A DNA stretch of 57,322 bases from assembly GCA_902761225.1 (NCBI GenBank), contig CACWJQ010000012.1, forward strand, positions 1-57,322, written 5' to 3'. Under the pieces are notes generated by a model, which made no database searches, was not told the origin of the DNA, and saw only the letters and a program-made list of their open reading frames with translations. Position numbers and translations under genes: made by a program. This document shows positions 33,598 through 42,216 of this stretch, piece by piece. Position 1 is the first letter of the stretch; each line of letters opens with the position of its first letter. The DNA comes from an uncultured Lachnospiraceae bacterium (GTDB taxonomy: Bacteria > Bacillota > Clostridia > Lachnospirales > Lachnospiraceae).

Positions 33598-33605
33598 ATG
33601 ATAAC

Positions 33606-35201
33606 TCATTCGTCCGCTGCAACCTTCTCTGCCTTAAGAGCCTTGCGGTAACCTTCCATGTATTTATCGAATCCCTTTACGCCCTCGGGATCGGGGTTCA
33701 GGGTTGTACCGCTCTGACCTGCGAATACCTTCTCATGGAGATAGTCGCCCAGCTTCTCGCCCTCAGTCCTGTTCAACATGTATGCGGCCAGCACTGCCAT
33801 TCCCCATGCACCGCCTTCTGATGCGGTATCCATAACGGTAACGGGTGAATCGAGTGCATCGGAGAGCATCTGCTGTGCGGCAAGAGGAGTCTTGAAGAGT
33901 CCTCCCTGAGCCATCATGCGGCTTGTCTTTACATTCTCCTCACGGATAAGAATGTCATTGCCGTACTTAAGTGTTGCAAATGCACTGTAGATGTTACTCC
34001 TCATGAAGTTGGAGATTGAGAAATCCGCATCGGGAGTTCTGATCACCATGGGACGTCCGTTTACAAGACCGGTCACAGGCTCTCCCGAGAAATAGTTGAT
34101 GGAAAGCACACCGCCGCAGTCCTTACTTCCGTTCTTATATGCATCGGTGAACAGCTTCGTGTAGATATCACCCATGTTCACATCAAGTCCCATGACAGAT
34201 GCAAACTCGGCAAAAAGCTTTACCCACGCGTTGATATCGGATGAGCAGTTGTTGCAGTGTACCATGGCAACGGGAAGTCCGTCGGGAGTGGTGACCACGT
34301 CGATCTCCTCGTGAGGTGCACTAAGATTCTTCTCGAGAACTATCATGGAAAATACCGATGTACCTGCGGAGATATTACCTGTTCCGGGAGCAACGGAATC
34401 CGTTGCGCACATTCCCGTGCCCGCATCGCCCTCGCAGGGTGCAAAGAGTGCGCCGGCCTGAAGCTTTCCGCTGACATCTATGAGCTTTGCTCCCTCTTCC
34501 GTAAGGCTTCCTGCCTTTTCGCCCGCATTGAGCACAGTGGGAAGGATATCAAGTATCTTCCAGGAAAATCCCCTGTCTGCGATCATGGAATCGAAGGTCT
34601 GAACCATTTTTCCGTCATATGTACAGGTCTCGGGATCGATGGGGAACATTCCGGATGCCTCGCCGACTCCCATATTCTTTTCACCTGTCAGTCTGTAGTG
34701 GATATATCCCGCAAGAGTTGTAAGGAATGCGATATCCTTAACATGCTCCTCTCCGTTCAGTATTGCCTGATAGAGATGTGAGATGCTCCATCTCTGGGGA
34801 ATGTTGAAGTTGAGTGCCTTGGAAAGCTCTGCGGCAGCCTCGGCGGTCATGGTATTTCTCCATGTTCTGAAATCGGCGAGCTGCTTTCCGTCCTTATCAA
34901 AGGGCAGGTATCCGTGCATCATTCCGCTTATTCCGATGGCTGCAAGCTTTGTGATACAGGTGTCATATTTGGTACTGACATCGCTCACAAGGGATGCGTA
35001 GCTTCCCTGAAGACCTGCTATGATCTGCTCCATCGGATAGGTCCATACTCCATCCTTGAAGGAGTTCTCCCAGTCGTAGATACCTGTTGCCAGAATATTA
35101 TGGGATGCGTCCGTAAGTACGCTCTTGATCCTCGTGGATCCGAACTCGATCCCGAGTATTCCCATGCCGTTTTCAATTACTTCTCTTGCGTTGTTTTCCA
35201 T
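33606..35201 (-). CDS. FGGY-family carbohydrate kinase, probable L-ribulokinase
   Basis: 531 aa. ASKHA fold: N-terminal phosphate loop ILGIEFGSTRIKSVLTD, ADFRTWRNTMTAEAAAEL, LTTLAGYIHYRLTGEKNMG, and a C-terminal FGGY_C domain with ARMMAQGGLFKTPL-like sequence. Length is nearer to ribulokinase (about 530-560) than to xylulokinase (about 490). Next to araD it most likely makes L-ribulose-5-P, but xylulokinase activity is not excluded. AGGGGG precedes the ATG. It starts 10 nt after the HD-GYP gene. Confidence 0.85.
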   Translation of the reverse strand: MENNAREVIENGMGILGIEFGSTRIKSVLTDASHNILATGIYDWENSFKDGVWTYPMEQIIAGLQGSYASLVSDVSTKYDTCITKLAAIGISGMMHGYLPFDKDGKQLADFRTWRNTMTAEAAAELSKALNFNIPQRWSISHLYQAILNGEEHVKDIAFLTTLAGYIHYRLTGEKNMGVGEASGMFPIDPETCTYDGKMVQTFDSMIADRGFSWKILDILPTVLNAGEKAGSLTEEGAKLIDVSGKLQAGALFAPCEGDAGTGMCATDSVAPGTGNISAGTSVFSMIVLEKNLSAPHEEIDVVTTPDGLPVAMVHCNNCSSDINAWVKLFAEFASVMGLDVNMGDIYTKLFTDAYKNGSKDCGGVLSINYFSGEPVTGLVNGRPMVIRTPDADFSISNFMRSNIYSAFATLKYGNDILIREENVKTSRMMAQGGLFKTPLAAQQMLSDALDSPVTVMDTASEGGAWGMAVLAAYMLNRTEGEKLGDYLHEKVFAGQSGTTLNPDPEGVKGFDKYMEGYRKALKAEKVAADE

Positions 35202-35211
35202 TACTTACCCC

Positions 35212-36324
35212 CTATTTATCATCTTCTGCAAGATCCATTCCGGTCTGGTCCACAAGTGCCTCAAACTCGGAATGACATTTTCTGAAGGATTCTATGACCT
35301 TCGGAGCAAATACTCCGCATTCACCGGTCACTATCATCTCAAAAGCCTTGCTCTTGGGCTTGGCTTTCTTGTATATCCTCTCGCTGACAAGTCCGTCATA
35401 TACATCCGCCAGCGAAACGATCTGTGCCGAAAGCGGTATCGAGTCACCGCTCACCTCATAAGGATACCCGTGTCCGTCATATCTCTCGTGGTGGTATCTG
35501 CATATATCGTACGCTATCGACCAGTATTCCCTGCTGATATAGGCTTTTATACCATCAAGCATCTCGCAGCCCTTCGAAGTATGGGACTTCATTATCTCCG
35601 TCTCTTCCGGAGTAAGTCTTCCGGGCTTCAGGATTATATTGTCGGGCAGGCATATCTTGCCGATATCATGGAGCATGCTTGCGGTTGCGTATGTATCAAC
35701 CTTCTCTTTGGTAAGTCCGAGGTCCGGGTAATCCCTCATCATCTGCATGCCCAGTATCCTGGTAAAGTTCTTGACTCTCTCTATATGGTCCGAGTAATCA
35801 AGATTTCTGTACTCTACTATGGATCCGAGGGCTTCAAGAAGGGAATTGCGGCTTTTCTTAAGTTCCTCCGACTGCAGGGTCAGCAGTCTGAACTGTTTCT
35901 TCAGTGTCTCATCCTGCGCCCCTATCCTCTCGGTGGACTTCTCCTCACGTCCGGAGATCCTGACAAGATTGGCAATCCTTCTTTTTAACTGTCTGCTCCT
36001 GAAGGGCCTTCTCGCAAAATCCATAACACCCATATCGAACCATTCATCGGGCGTTTCGGGATCTTCCTCACCTTCTATCATTATGAACGGGACCTTTTTG
36101 GTAAGTCCGGCCGCAAATGCCTCCTTCAGGAGAGTTTCTCCGGAAACTCCGGGAAGGTCGGCTCTCAGGAATACACATTCAAATCCGGAGATACCGTCAT
36201 TAAGGTATCTTCTTCCTTCCTCTCCGTCAGATGCGCAGACAACCTCATAAGTGCCCTTGAAGATATCGGAAAGCTCTTCTCTTTCTACAAGTTTTCCCGT
36301 TATGATCAGTACTTTTGACGCCAT
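35212..36324 (-). CDS. HD-GYP protein with pseudo-receiver (c-di-GMP phosphodiesterase)
   Basis: 370 aa from the ATG at 36324 (GAGG 6 nt upstream; an in-frame GTG lies 6 nt earlier). Residues about 5-120 have a receiver fold, but the phospho-acceptor Asp is replaced: VFLRADLPGVSG has Arg where LLD normally stands. A helical linker (about 125-165) leads to an HD-GYP domain with HIERVKNF, LHDIGKI, HTSKG, HHERYDGHGYP and LADVYDGL. It should hydrolyse c-di-GMP and respond through something other than phosphorylation. It starts 14 nt after the FapA-like gene. Confidence 0.9.
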   Translation of the reverse strand: MASKVLIITGKLVEREELSDIFKGTYEVVCASDGEEGRRYLNDGISGFECVFLRADLPGVSGETLLKEAFAAGLTKKVPFIMIEGEEDPETPDEWFDMGVMDFARRPFRSRQLKRRIANLVRISGREEKSTERIGAQDETLKKQFRLLTLQSEELKKSRNSLLEALGSIVEYRNLDYSDHIERVKNFTRILGMQMMRDYPDLGLTKEKVDTYATASMLHDIGKICLPDNIILKPGRLTPEETEIMKSHTSKGCEMLDGIKAYISREYWSIAYDICRYHHERYDGHGYPYEVSGDSIPLSAQIVSLADVYDGLVSERIYKKAKPKSKAFEMIVTGECGVFAPKVIESFRKCHSEFEALVDQTGMDLAEDDK

Positions 36325-36337
36325 AGACACCTCACGA

Positions 36338-38596
36338 TCATTCTACGATGGCATCCGGATCCCCTGGATCCCTGCCGTTGTGGTATGCAAAAATCTTCTC
36401 TTCGTGTCCGTTCCTGGCCTTGCGAAGCGTCACGTCCGTCAGTTCCTTCTCGGATACCCAGTTGGCACTTCCCAGCTGGACCCTGACTCCGTCGTATATG
36501 GTACCCTTTGCAAGTATCACTGCCCGGCTCAGTTCAAGAAGCCTGCTTCTTACCTCTTCCTGTCTGGCTGTCAGATCTTCCAATTCCCTGCCCTTTGTGT
36601 AAAGGGCGTTCTGGACTTTCTCGTATACCGGCTGTTCTGCAAGCTGCACGGGATCCAGCTTGGCTTCCATCTCCCTGCGCACGTTGTCGAGGATCCTGAC
36701 CTCCTCCTGCGCACTGCTGAGCTTGCGGTATATCTCGTTGTTGAGCTTAAGGAGTGCGGTGGATGATCCTGCCCTTATCAGGGTCTGCTTTCCTGCCTTG
36801 GATCCTATGCTCTGGGCACTTACTCCCTTTACTCCGGTGCACACTCCTCCGACTATGGTGCCGGTCCTCATCTTGGCTTCGACCATCTCTTCCGAGTACA
36901 GCACGCTGTTCATGGCATAGTCTATATGTATGCTGCCGCCTGCATAGACATCGGCCGATTCGATGAACTTGGCACTTACATTGCCCTTTGCCCGGATCTT
37001 GCCGCGTCCCGCTCCGTTTATTCCCTTTCGCAGTATGATGTCACCTTCGGCTTCAAGGGTCGCACCTTCAACAAAGCCGTCTATGATGATATCCTTGCCT
37101 GCCCTTATGACAACTCCGGCTCCTACATTTTCCTTAACACGTATGGAGCCTTCAAAGACCACATTTCCGACAGCGGTAGTGACCTCTTCTATCTCCAGCA
37201 TTTCGCTGACTTCAAGCCTGTCATTCTCAAGCTTTACCATTCCGTCAGTCTTGGCTGTATAGGTACATCTGTCCTTATCCATCACAAATCCGCTTCCGGC
37301 AAGGACAGGCTGTTCCCTTCCCCTGATGGACTTGAGAATGTTGCCTTCCACGTCGTAACCGTCAACGCCGTCTTCAGCTTTGTGATAAAGTGCTATGACA
37401 TCGCCCTTTTTGACCGCGTCATACCACTCAATATCCTGGTAATCCACAGAGCCGTCGGGAAGGAGCTTGGGCCTTCTGTTTACGTTGGTATTAAAGAAAT
37501 ACTCATACCATCCGTCCTTGCCGTTTTTGGCATTCTGACCCACGGCAATGAGAATGGTATCCTCTTCTATCGCGCCCTCTGCGATCTTTTTTATCTCATT
37601 TCGCAGGAGTCCCTTACGGATCTTGCAATTCCATGTCTCCTTGAAGATCTCTTCTTCCGTGAGGCGGTGGTCCTTATCGATGACCGACAGGTATGCCTCC
37701 ATTCCGTCAGGGGAGATGATGACCTTAAAAGGCACTTCCTCAACAGGTGCGTTTTCATCACTAACCAGCTTATCCAGCCTGTCGAAATCAAGAGATTCCG
37801 AAGAAGATGAGATCCTGGCTGCCCTGTTTACCTCTTCCCTGAGGGCAAGCCTCATATTCCGCATGTCCATGGCGGAGAATCTCAGAGCGGCATACGAACT
37901 GACATCAAGTCCTTCTTCGATACCCAGCCTTATCTCCCTCATCTGGGGTGCCAGGAAAAGGGGATTTGAGAAGAGACTTGTATCTATACGATTCTCCAGG
38001 CCGAGCCGTATCTCTCTCATCTGTCTCCACTCATATGAGGGATTCACATAGAGAGTGATGTCCAGTCCCTTTTCGAGACCAACCCTGAACTCCTCGATGG
38101 ACGGAGCTCTGTACTCAACCCTGAGATATTCTTCAATGGGAACTTTTCTGGTAAGGGATATGCGTATCTGCTCAAGCTGATCGTCCTTATATCCCTCAGC
38201 CACATACTTCATGATATCCACACCGTCACGCCTTGACTTACGTATCTGGCGCACGACCATAGGTGGATAATCCAGAAAATCCGAAACATCCACGCCGCAT
38301 TCGAGGCCTTTTCTGATCTGGCGCATTGCATGATACGATATGGCCGGATCGGCATAGCGGCTGACATCTATCCTGTCCTCAAGCCCTAGTCTGATCTCCT
38401 CCATCTGGAGCCAGTCGAGCTCTGGATTTCTAAGCACACTAACATCAAGACCCTTCTCGAGCGCCAGCCTGATCTCTCTCATCTGGATCGCCAGGAATAT
38501 TGGGTCTTCGTAAACGGTTGTGTTCAGGCCTTTTTTCTTGCCCTCTTGTATCTCGAATCGCTGATCCGGGGTATAGAGCGTCGTTTTTTCAGCCAT
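36338..38596 (-). CDS. FapA-like (DUF342) protein with N-terminal 26-residue repeat array
   Basis: 752 aa. Residues about 12-255 are roughly ten tandem units of about 26 residues with consensus QMREIRLGLEKGLDVSxYxNP; units 2, 3, 8 and 9 are the best preserved. Residues about 290-600 form a DUF342/FapA region, including a right-handed beta-helix (GSIRVKENVGAGVVIRAGKD, then GNVSAKFIESADVYAGGSI). A coiled coil (about 625-690) and tail follow. DUF342 proteins are cytoplasmic; roles in polarity or flagellar regulation have been reported for relatives. The ATG has a poor ribosome site. Head of a run with the HD-GYP and sugar genes. Confidence 0.85.
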   Translation of the reverse strand: MAEKTTLYTPDQRFEIQEGKKKGLNTTVYEDPIFLAIQMREIRLALEKGLDVSVLRNPELDWLQMEEIRLGLEDRIDVSRYADPAISYHAMRQIRKGLECGVDVSDFLDYPPMVVRQIRKSRRDGVDIMKYVAEGYKDDQLEQIRISLTRKVPIEEYLRVEYRAPSIEEFRVGLEKGLDITLYVNPSYEWRQMREIRLGLENRIDTSLFSNPLFLAPQMREIRLGIEEGLDVSSYAALRFSAMDMRNMRLALREEVNRAARISSSSESLDFDRLDKLVSDENAPVEEVPFKVIISPDGMEAYLSVIDKDHRLTEEEIFKETWNCKIRKGLLRNEIKKIAEGAIEEDTILIAVGQNAKNGKDGWYEYFFNTNVNRRPKLLPDGSVDYQDIEWYDAVKKGDVIALYHKAEDGVDGYDVEGNILKSIRGREQPVLAGSGFVMDKDRCTYTAKTDGMVKLENDRLEVSEMLEIEEVTTAVGNVVFEGSIRVKENVGAGVVIRAGKDIIIDGFVEGATLEAEGDIILRKGINGAGRGKIRAKGNVSAKFIESADVYAGGSIHIDYAMNSVLYSEEMVEAKMRTGTIVGGVCTGVKGVSAQSIGSKAGKQTLIRAGSSTALLKLNNEIYRKLSSAQEEVRILDNVRREMEAKLDPVQLAEQPVYEKVQNALYTKGRELEDLTARQEEVRSRLLELSRAVILAKGTIYDGVRVQLGSANWVSEKELTDVTLRKARNGHEEKIFAYHNGRDPGDPDAIVE

Positions 38597-38700
38597 AAAG
38601 GTACGGGATCCCTATCTTAAAAACCGTTTTTCATCTTAACTGTATACGCGGCTCGGCCGCAAAACATCCCAGGCAGGTCCGGGTCCGCACAGTTAGAAAT

Positions 38701-38724
38701 ATTATAACATCAAAGGCCCCTTTG
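38701..38724 (-). promoter_or_regulatory. promoter -10 with overlapping palindrome upstream of the FapA-like gene
   Basis: Minus-strand TATAAT at 38701-38706, about 105 nt before the start. The spacer contains the palindrome CAAAGG-CC-CCTTTG (38711-38724), well placed for a repressor. The -35 is weak. Confidence 0.45.
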
Positions 38725-38819
38725 CTCTACATTTTTTGTGCATATTTCCTTTGATTTTTGCGATTTTTCAGCCTGCCCGTGCTCCGGTATCCCCGGAGCC
38801 CTTCTCCGCCTTTTGCATG

Positions 38820-38850
38820 CAAAAACGGACAGGAAGCATCCTGTCCGTTT
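38820..38850 (-). terminator. intrinsic terminator after the DUF/zinc-ribbon gene
   Basis: 12-bp perfect stem (38823-38834 with 38839-38850), 4-nt loop, T run on the minus strand. The 38597-38906 gap otherwise holds only the promoter region of the FapA-like gene. Confidence 0.85.
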
Positions 38851-38906
38851 TAAGTCATATCAGTAATAAATATCAATAACTGCCCGGTCTGTCCTGCAGC
38901 CGCATG

Positions 38907-39437
38907 TTACTGGATCCTGGTTCCGCATGCTGCGCAGAAGGTGGTTCCGGGATTAACGTTATTGCCGCACTTGGGGCATACGGTTGCGCCTGCCTGGGGT
39001 GCTGCCTGAGCGGGAGCCTGTGCCTGAGGTGCTGCAGCCTGAACGGGCTGAACGGGAGCCTGAGGCTGTACATAGGTTGAAGCGGGCTTATTTGCTCCGA
39101 GTCCCTTGACGCCATTGATGATGACGAAGACGATCAGGGTGCAGAGAAGTGCTGCATCGAGGAAATAGTCGATCTTGTTCATGACTCTGTAGAAACCTGA
39201 TGCATCATCTGCAAAGGTTCTTACGATCTCTTCGATGAAGTTGAGGCAGCTCTGTACAAGAAGGAATCCGACCTTGATGATGAGAGCCATTTTGGATCCT
39301 GCATTGATGATCTCGCTCTTCTCAACAACTGCTGCGAAAAGCATAAGTCCGAGCATAGGGGTAACTCCCCAGATTGCTCCTACAAAGATAAGTGCTACGA
39401 ATAAGTACTCATTGATGCCAAGCTTTGTCTTGTTCAT
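38907..39437 (-). CDS. membrane protein with proline/alanine linker and C-terminal zinc ribbon
   Basis: 176 aa. Hydrophobic helices at about 10-38 and 50-66 plus one at about 91-108 (ALLCTLIVFVIINGV). A low-complexity Gln/Ala/Pro linker (VQPQAPVQPVQAAAPQAQ, about 122-150) and a zinc ribbon with VCPKCGNNV and FCAACGTRI follow. Typical of many Clostridial zinc-ribbon membrane proteins of unknown role. Excellent ribosome site GGAGGAGG before the ATG. Confidence 0.8.
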   Translation of the reverse strand: MNKTKLGINEYLFVALIFVGAIWGVTPMLGLMLFAAVVEKSEIINAGSKMALIIKVGFLLVQSCLNFIEEIVRTFADDASGFYRVMNKIDYFLDAALLCTLIVFVIINGVKGLGANKPASTYVQPQAPVQPVQAAAPQAQAPAQAAPQAGATVCPKCGNNVNPGTTFCAACGTRIQ

Positions 39438-39478
39438 TTCTCCTCCTCCGGGCTTATGCCCTGCCAGCTTTTTATTGG

Positions 39479-39652
39479 TTACATCTGATGCCTTACAACG
39501 GCATATTCATCATCATTCCGGTAATAGGGACACTCTGCTCGGGAATCGTTCATGATACGGTATGCATCGTCTTCATCCATCGAGACCATGCAGTCGTAGC
39601 AATCGTCTTCCTCATCGTATACATAATTTACACAGGTGTCGCATGAATACAT
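39479..39652 (-). CDS. 57-aa cysteine-rich acidic protein (DUF6472-like)
   Basis: Frame from ATG 39652 to TAA 39479. N-terminal SCDTCVNYVYDEEDDCYDC with a repeated C-x2-C arrangement, a Met/Asp-rich centre and ECPYYRNDDEYAVVRHQM at the end. This resembles the small DUF6472 proteins found in Lachnospiraceae, probably metal-binding. AGGA lies upstream. It starts 28 nt after the MFS transporter stop, in the same direction. Confidence 0.75.
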   Translation of the reverse strand: MYSCDTCVNYVYDEEDDCYDCMVSMDEDDAYRIMNDSRAECPYYRNDDEYAVVRHQM

Positions 39653-39680
39653 ATCTGTTTCCTATAGACCCTCAGTAACA

Positions 39681-41021
39681 TCATGCCTTCTCGGCATCGC
39701 TCTTCTTCTTGGGGATCATGACGAAGCATACGATGCAGGCTACAATATAAAGAGCAAGAGTCACATAAAGAACGGTCTGATAACCCTGGGTGTTGACTGA
39801 AACCTCTGTTCCATCCGAAAGAGCGATGGTCTTAAACTCTCCGACATGCTTAACGATGTAGGTTGCAAGCTGGTTGCCGGTAAGTCCCGCCATAGCCCAT
39901 GCAGAAAGGCACATTCCGTGAACTGCCGAGATGCTCTTCATTCCGAAGTGGTCGGAAAGAAGTGTGGGAACATTTGAGAAGCCTCCGCCGTATCCTGCAT
40001 TTACCATGATAAGGAGTGCAACACAGAGTACAACGATCTGATTATCGAGTCCCTTGGTGATAACAACTGCAGCAGTAAATGCTATGGACAGGATGAAGAT
40101 GATCTTGTAGATGGTATTACGATCCTTGAACATATCAGCCCATGCGGAGAATCCGAGTCTTCCGGCAGCATTTGCGATAGCCGTTACCGATCCGAGAGTA
40201 GCTGCAACCGCAAGGCTCAGTCCTACGGAATTGAAGATTGCCTTCTCCTGGGAGATAAGTGCAAGTCCGCAGGTAATGTTGATATAGAACATGATCCATA
40301 TTCCGATGAAGGTCTTATTGGAGAATGAGAGCTTGAAATTCCTGCCAAGTGTTGCGAAGAATTCCTTTATTCCGCCCTTCTCGCCGTGAGCCTCAACCCA
40401 GTCTGAAGGCTTCTTGAGAAGAATATGTCCTACGAACATCATTACACAGTATACTGCACCCATGATGAAGAACATGTATGCAGGATTGTTATCAAATGCG
40501 TTCAGCAGCTTCTGCATTATGGGAGTTGCTATAGCCTTTGCAAGTCCGAAGCCCGCAACCGCAAGTCCGGTAGCAAGACCCTTGCGGTCCTTGAACCAGA
40601 GCATAAGAGTCTTAACGGGGCTGAGGTATCCGGTTCCGAGACCGATACCCATGATGCATCCGTAGAAGAGATATATGAGAGGAAGGGACTTAAGAAGGAT
40701 AGCTGCGCCGGTTCCTATCATACCTATGGTAAAACAGATGGTTGCGATAAGAGATGATCTGTGGATATCCTTCTCAACAACGTCTCCGAGGAATGCTGCC
40801 GACATTCCGAGGAAGAAGATCGCAAATGAGAAAGCCCACTGGATAGCGCTGGAATGAGCATTATAGTTTCCAACACCGTACAGATACTCTCCGATCTCCT
40901 TGGAGAAAGTACCCCAGCAGTAAACGGTACCGATACTGCAGTGAAGAAGTAGTGCGGGAATAGCGGCGCAGATCCACTTATTTTCGCGCTTTCCTCCCTG
41001 CTTTGAACTTGATTCTGCCAT
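39681..41021 (-). CDS. OFA-family MFS transporter (oxalate/formate antiporter-like)
   Basis: 446 aa from the ATG at 41021 (GTGAGG 8 nt upstream; the frame reads from a TTG two codons earlier). 12 transmembrane helices with HCSIGTVYCWGTFSKEI, GIGLGTGYLSPVKTLMLWF and DRKGLATGLAVAGFGLAKAI, the hallmark of OFA transporters that exchange dicarboxylates, formate or other organic anions. The substrate is not determined. A promoter lies directly upstream, so it heads its own transcript with the 57-aa gene. Confidence 0.92.
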   Translation of the reverse strand: MAESSSKQGGKRENKWICAAIPALLLHCSIGTVYCWGTFSKEIGEYLYGVGNYNAHSSAIQWAFSFAIFFLGMSAAFLGDVVEKDIHRSSLIATICFTIGMIGTGAAILLKSLPLIYLFYGCIMGIGLGTGYLSPVKTLMLWFKDRKGLATGLAVAGFGLAKAIATPIMQKLLNAFDNNPAYMFFIMGAVYCVMMFVGHILLKKPSDWVEAHGEKGGIKEFFATLGRNFKLSFSNKTFIGIWIMFYINITCGLALISQEKAIFNSVGLSLAVAATLGSVTAIANAAGRLGFSAWADMFKDRNTIYKIIFILSIAFTAAVVITKGLDNQIVVLCVALLIMVNAGYGGGFSNVPTLLSDHFGMKSISAVHGMCLSAWAMAGLTGNQLATYIVKHVGEFKTIALSDGTEVSVNTQGYQTVLYVTLALYIVACIVCFVMIPKKKSDAEKA

Positions 41022-41038
41022 TTTCAAAACCTCACTTT

Positions 41039-41067
41039 AATAAATTAATGATACTAAATTATGTCAA
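41039..41067 (-). promoter_or_regulatory. sigmaA-like promoter of the MFS transporter
   Basis: Perfect -35 TTGACA (41062-41067), 17-bp spacer, -10 TTTATT (41039-41044), 18 nt before the start codon. Confidence 0.55.
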
Positions 41068-41129
41068 AACCTTTAAAAGATTAGCACTAACGCTGTAAAA
41101 AAGCAAATAATTAGGCATTTGGCGGATGC

Positions 41130-41984
41130 TTATTTTTCTCTTTCCAACGCAGCATAGATGTCCCGCTTGCTGACACCTCTGTCGGCAGCTGCTGCTTTCA
41201 TCGCTTCTTTCCTGTCCATTCCCTGTGCTTCGTACATGGCCACGTGTTCCGGGATGCTCATGTTCTCCCACCGTGCCGTCTCCTCAGCCCGGATGGATTC
41301 GATATCCCTTCCCTCTATTACGAGGACGTATTCACCGCGCGGATCTTCATTTTCATATCTGAGTATTGCCGATCCTATGGTGGTATGGATGACCTCTTCG
41401 AACTTCTTGGTAAGTTCCCTGCACAAAGCGATCTTTCTCAGGGAGCCCTCGTGAAGCGATGCCGCCAGATCCTCAAGAGTTCCCCTCAGATGGTGAGGAG
41501 CCTCATACAGGATAAAGGTCCTGGTCTCATTTTCAAGATTTTTCAGAACCTGCTCCCTCTCCTTTTTTTCACGGGGAAGGAATCCCTCGAATACAAACCT
41601 TCTGGTATCAAGACCCGAAAGAGTCAGGGCCGTGATGCATGCACAAGGCCCCGGAAGGGATGTCACGGTGATCCCCGCCTCAATGCACATCCTGACAAGG
41701 ACCTCGCCCGGATCTGATATTGCGGGGGTTCCGGCATCGGTGATCAGAGCGATATTCTTTCCTTCCTGCAGCTTTGAGATGAGTTCATATGCCTTGTCTA
41801 CCTTATTGTACTCATGGTAGCTGGTCATGGGAGTGTGAATGCCGAAATGGTTCAGAAGCTTAAGACTGTTACGGGTATCCTCGGCTGCAATAAGATCTGC
41901 ATTCTGCAGGCACTCCAATATCCTCGGAGACATATCCCCGAGATTACCTATGGGTGTTGCACACAGTTGTAATGATCCGCTCAT
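41130..41984 (-). CDS. rsmI: 16S rRNA (cytidine(1402)-2'-O)-methyltransferase
   Basis: 284 aa. Tetrapyrrole-methylase fold with LQLCATPIGNLGDMSPRILE, NADLIAAEDTRNSLKLLNHF, ITDAGTPAISDPGEVLV and ITVTSLPGPCACITALTLSG, the full RsmI series. It methylates the ribose of C1402 in the 30S decoding centre together with RsmH. It ends the decarboxylase-to-rsmI gene run conserved in Firmicutes. The ATG has only weak ribosome-site sequence after the 189-bp palindrome. Confidence 0.96.
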   Translation of the reverse strand: MSGSLQLCATPIGNLGDMSPRILECLQNADLIAAEDTRNSLKLLNHFGIHTPMTSYHEYNKVDKAYELISKLQEGKNIALITDAGTPAISDPGEVLVRMCIEAGITVTSLPGPCACITALTLSGLDTRRFVFEGFLPREKKEREQVLKNLENETRTFILYEAPHHLRGTLEDLAASLHEGSLRKIALCRELTKKFEEVIHTTIGSAILRYENEDPRGEYVLVIEGRDIESIRAEETARWENMSIPEHVAMYEAQGMDRKEAMKAAAADRGVSKRDIYAALEREK

Positions 41985-42006
41985 ATTCTTTTACTTAATT
42001 TCACCA

Positions 42007-42195
42007 GGGTGCACAGCTTTAATATCTGTTTTTTTCGATTTGTCGGAGCGCTTAATGAGCAGCTATCGACCATGATTCGTTCCGAGGACTGTCTGAGCGA
42101 AGCGAGTTCCGCAGGAACGAATCGAATATGGGCGATACCTGCGAATTTAGCAGCGGAGACCATGAGAAAAAAACCAGATATAAAGCTGTACACCC
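42007..42195. repeat. 189-bp imperfect palindrome (MITE-like or structured RNA element)
   Basis: The left arm begins GGGTGCACAGCTTT and the right arm ends AAAGCTGTACACCC; complementarity continues inward with gaps (AGCTATCGACCAT opposite its near-complement) to a core of GATTCGTTCC and GGAACGAATC around GAGCGAAGCGAG. The whole spacer between trmN6-like and rsmI is therefore one long hairpin. Confidence 0.7.
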
Positions 42196-42216
42196 GTCAC
42201 AATCTAAAAAAGTTTG

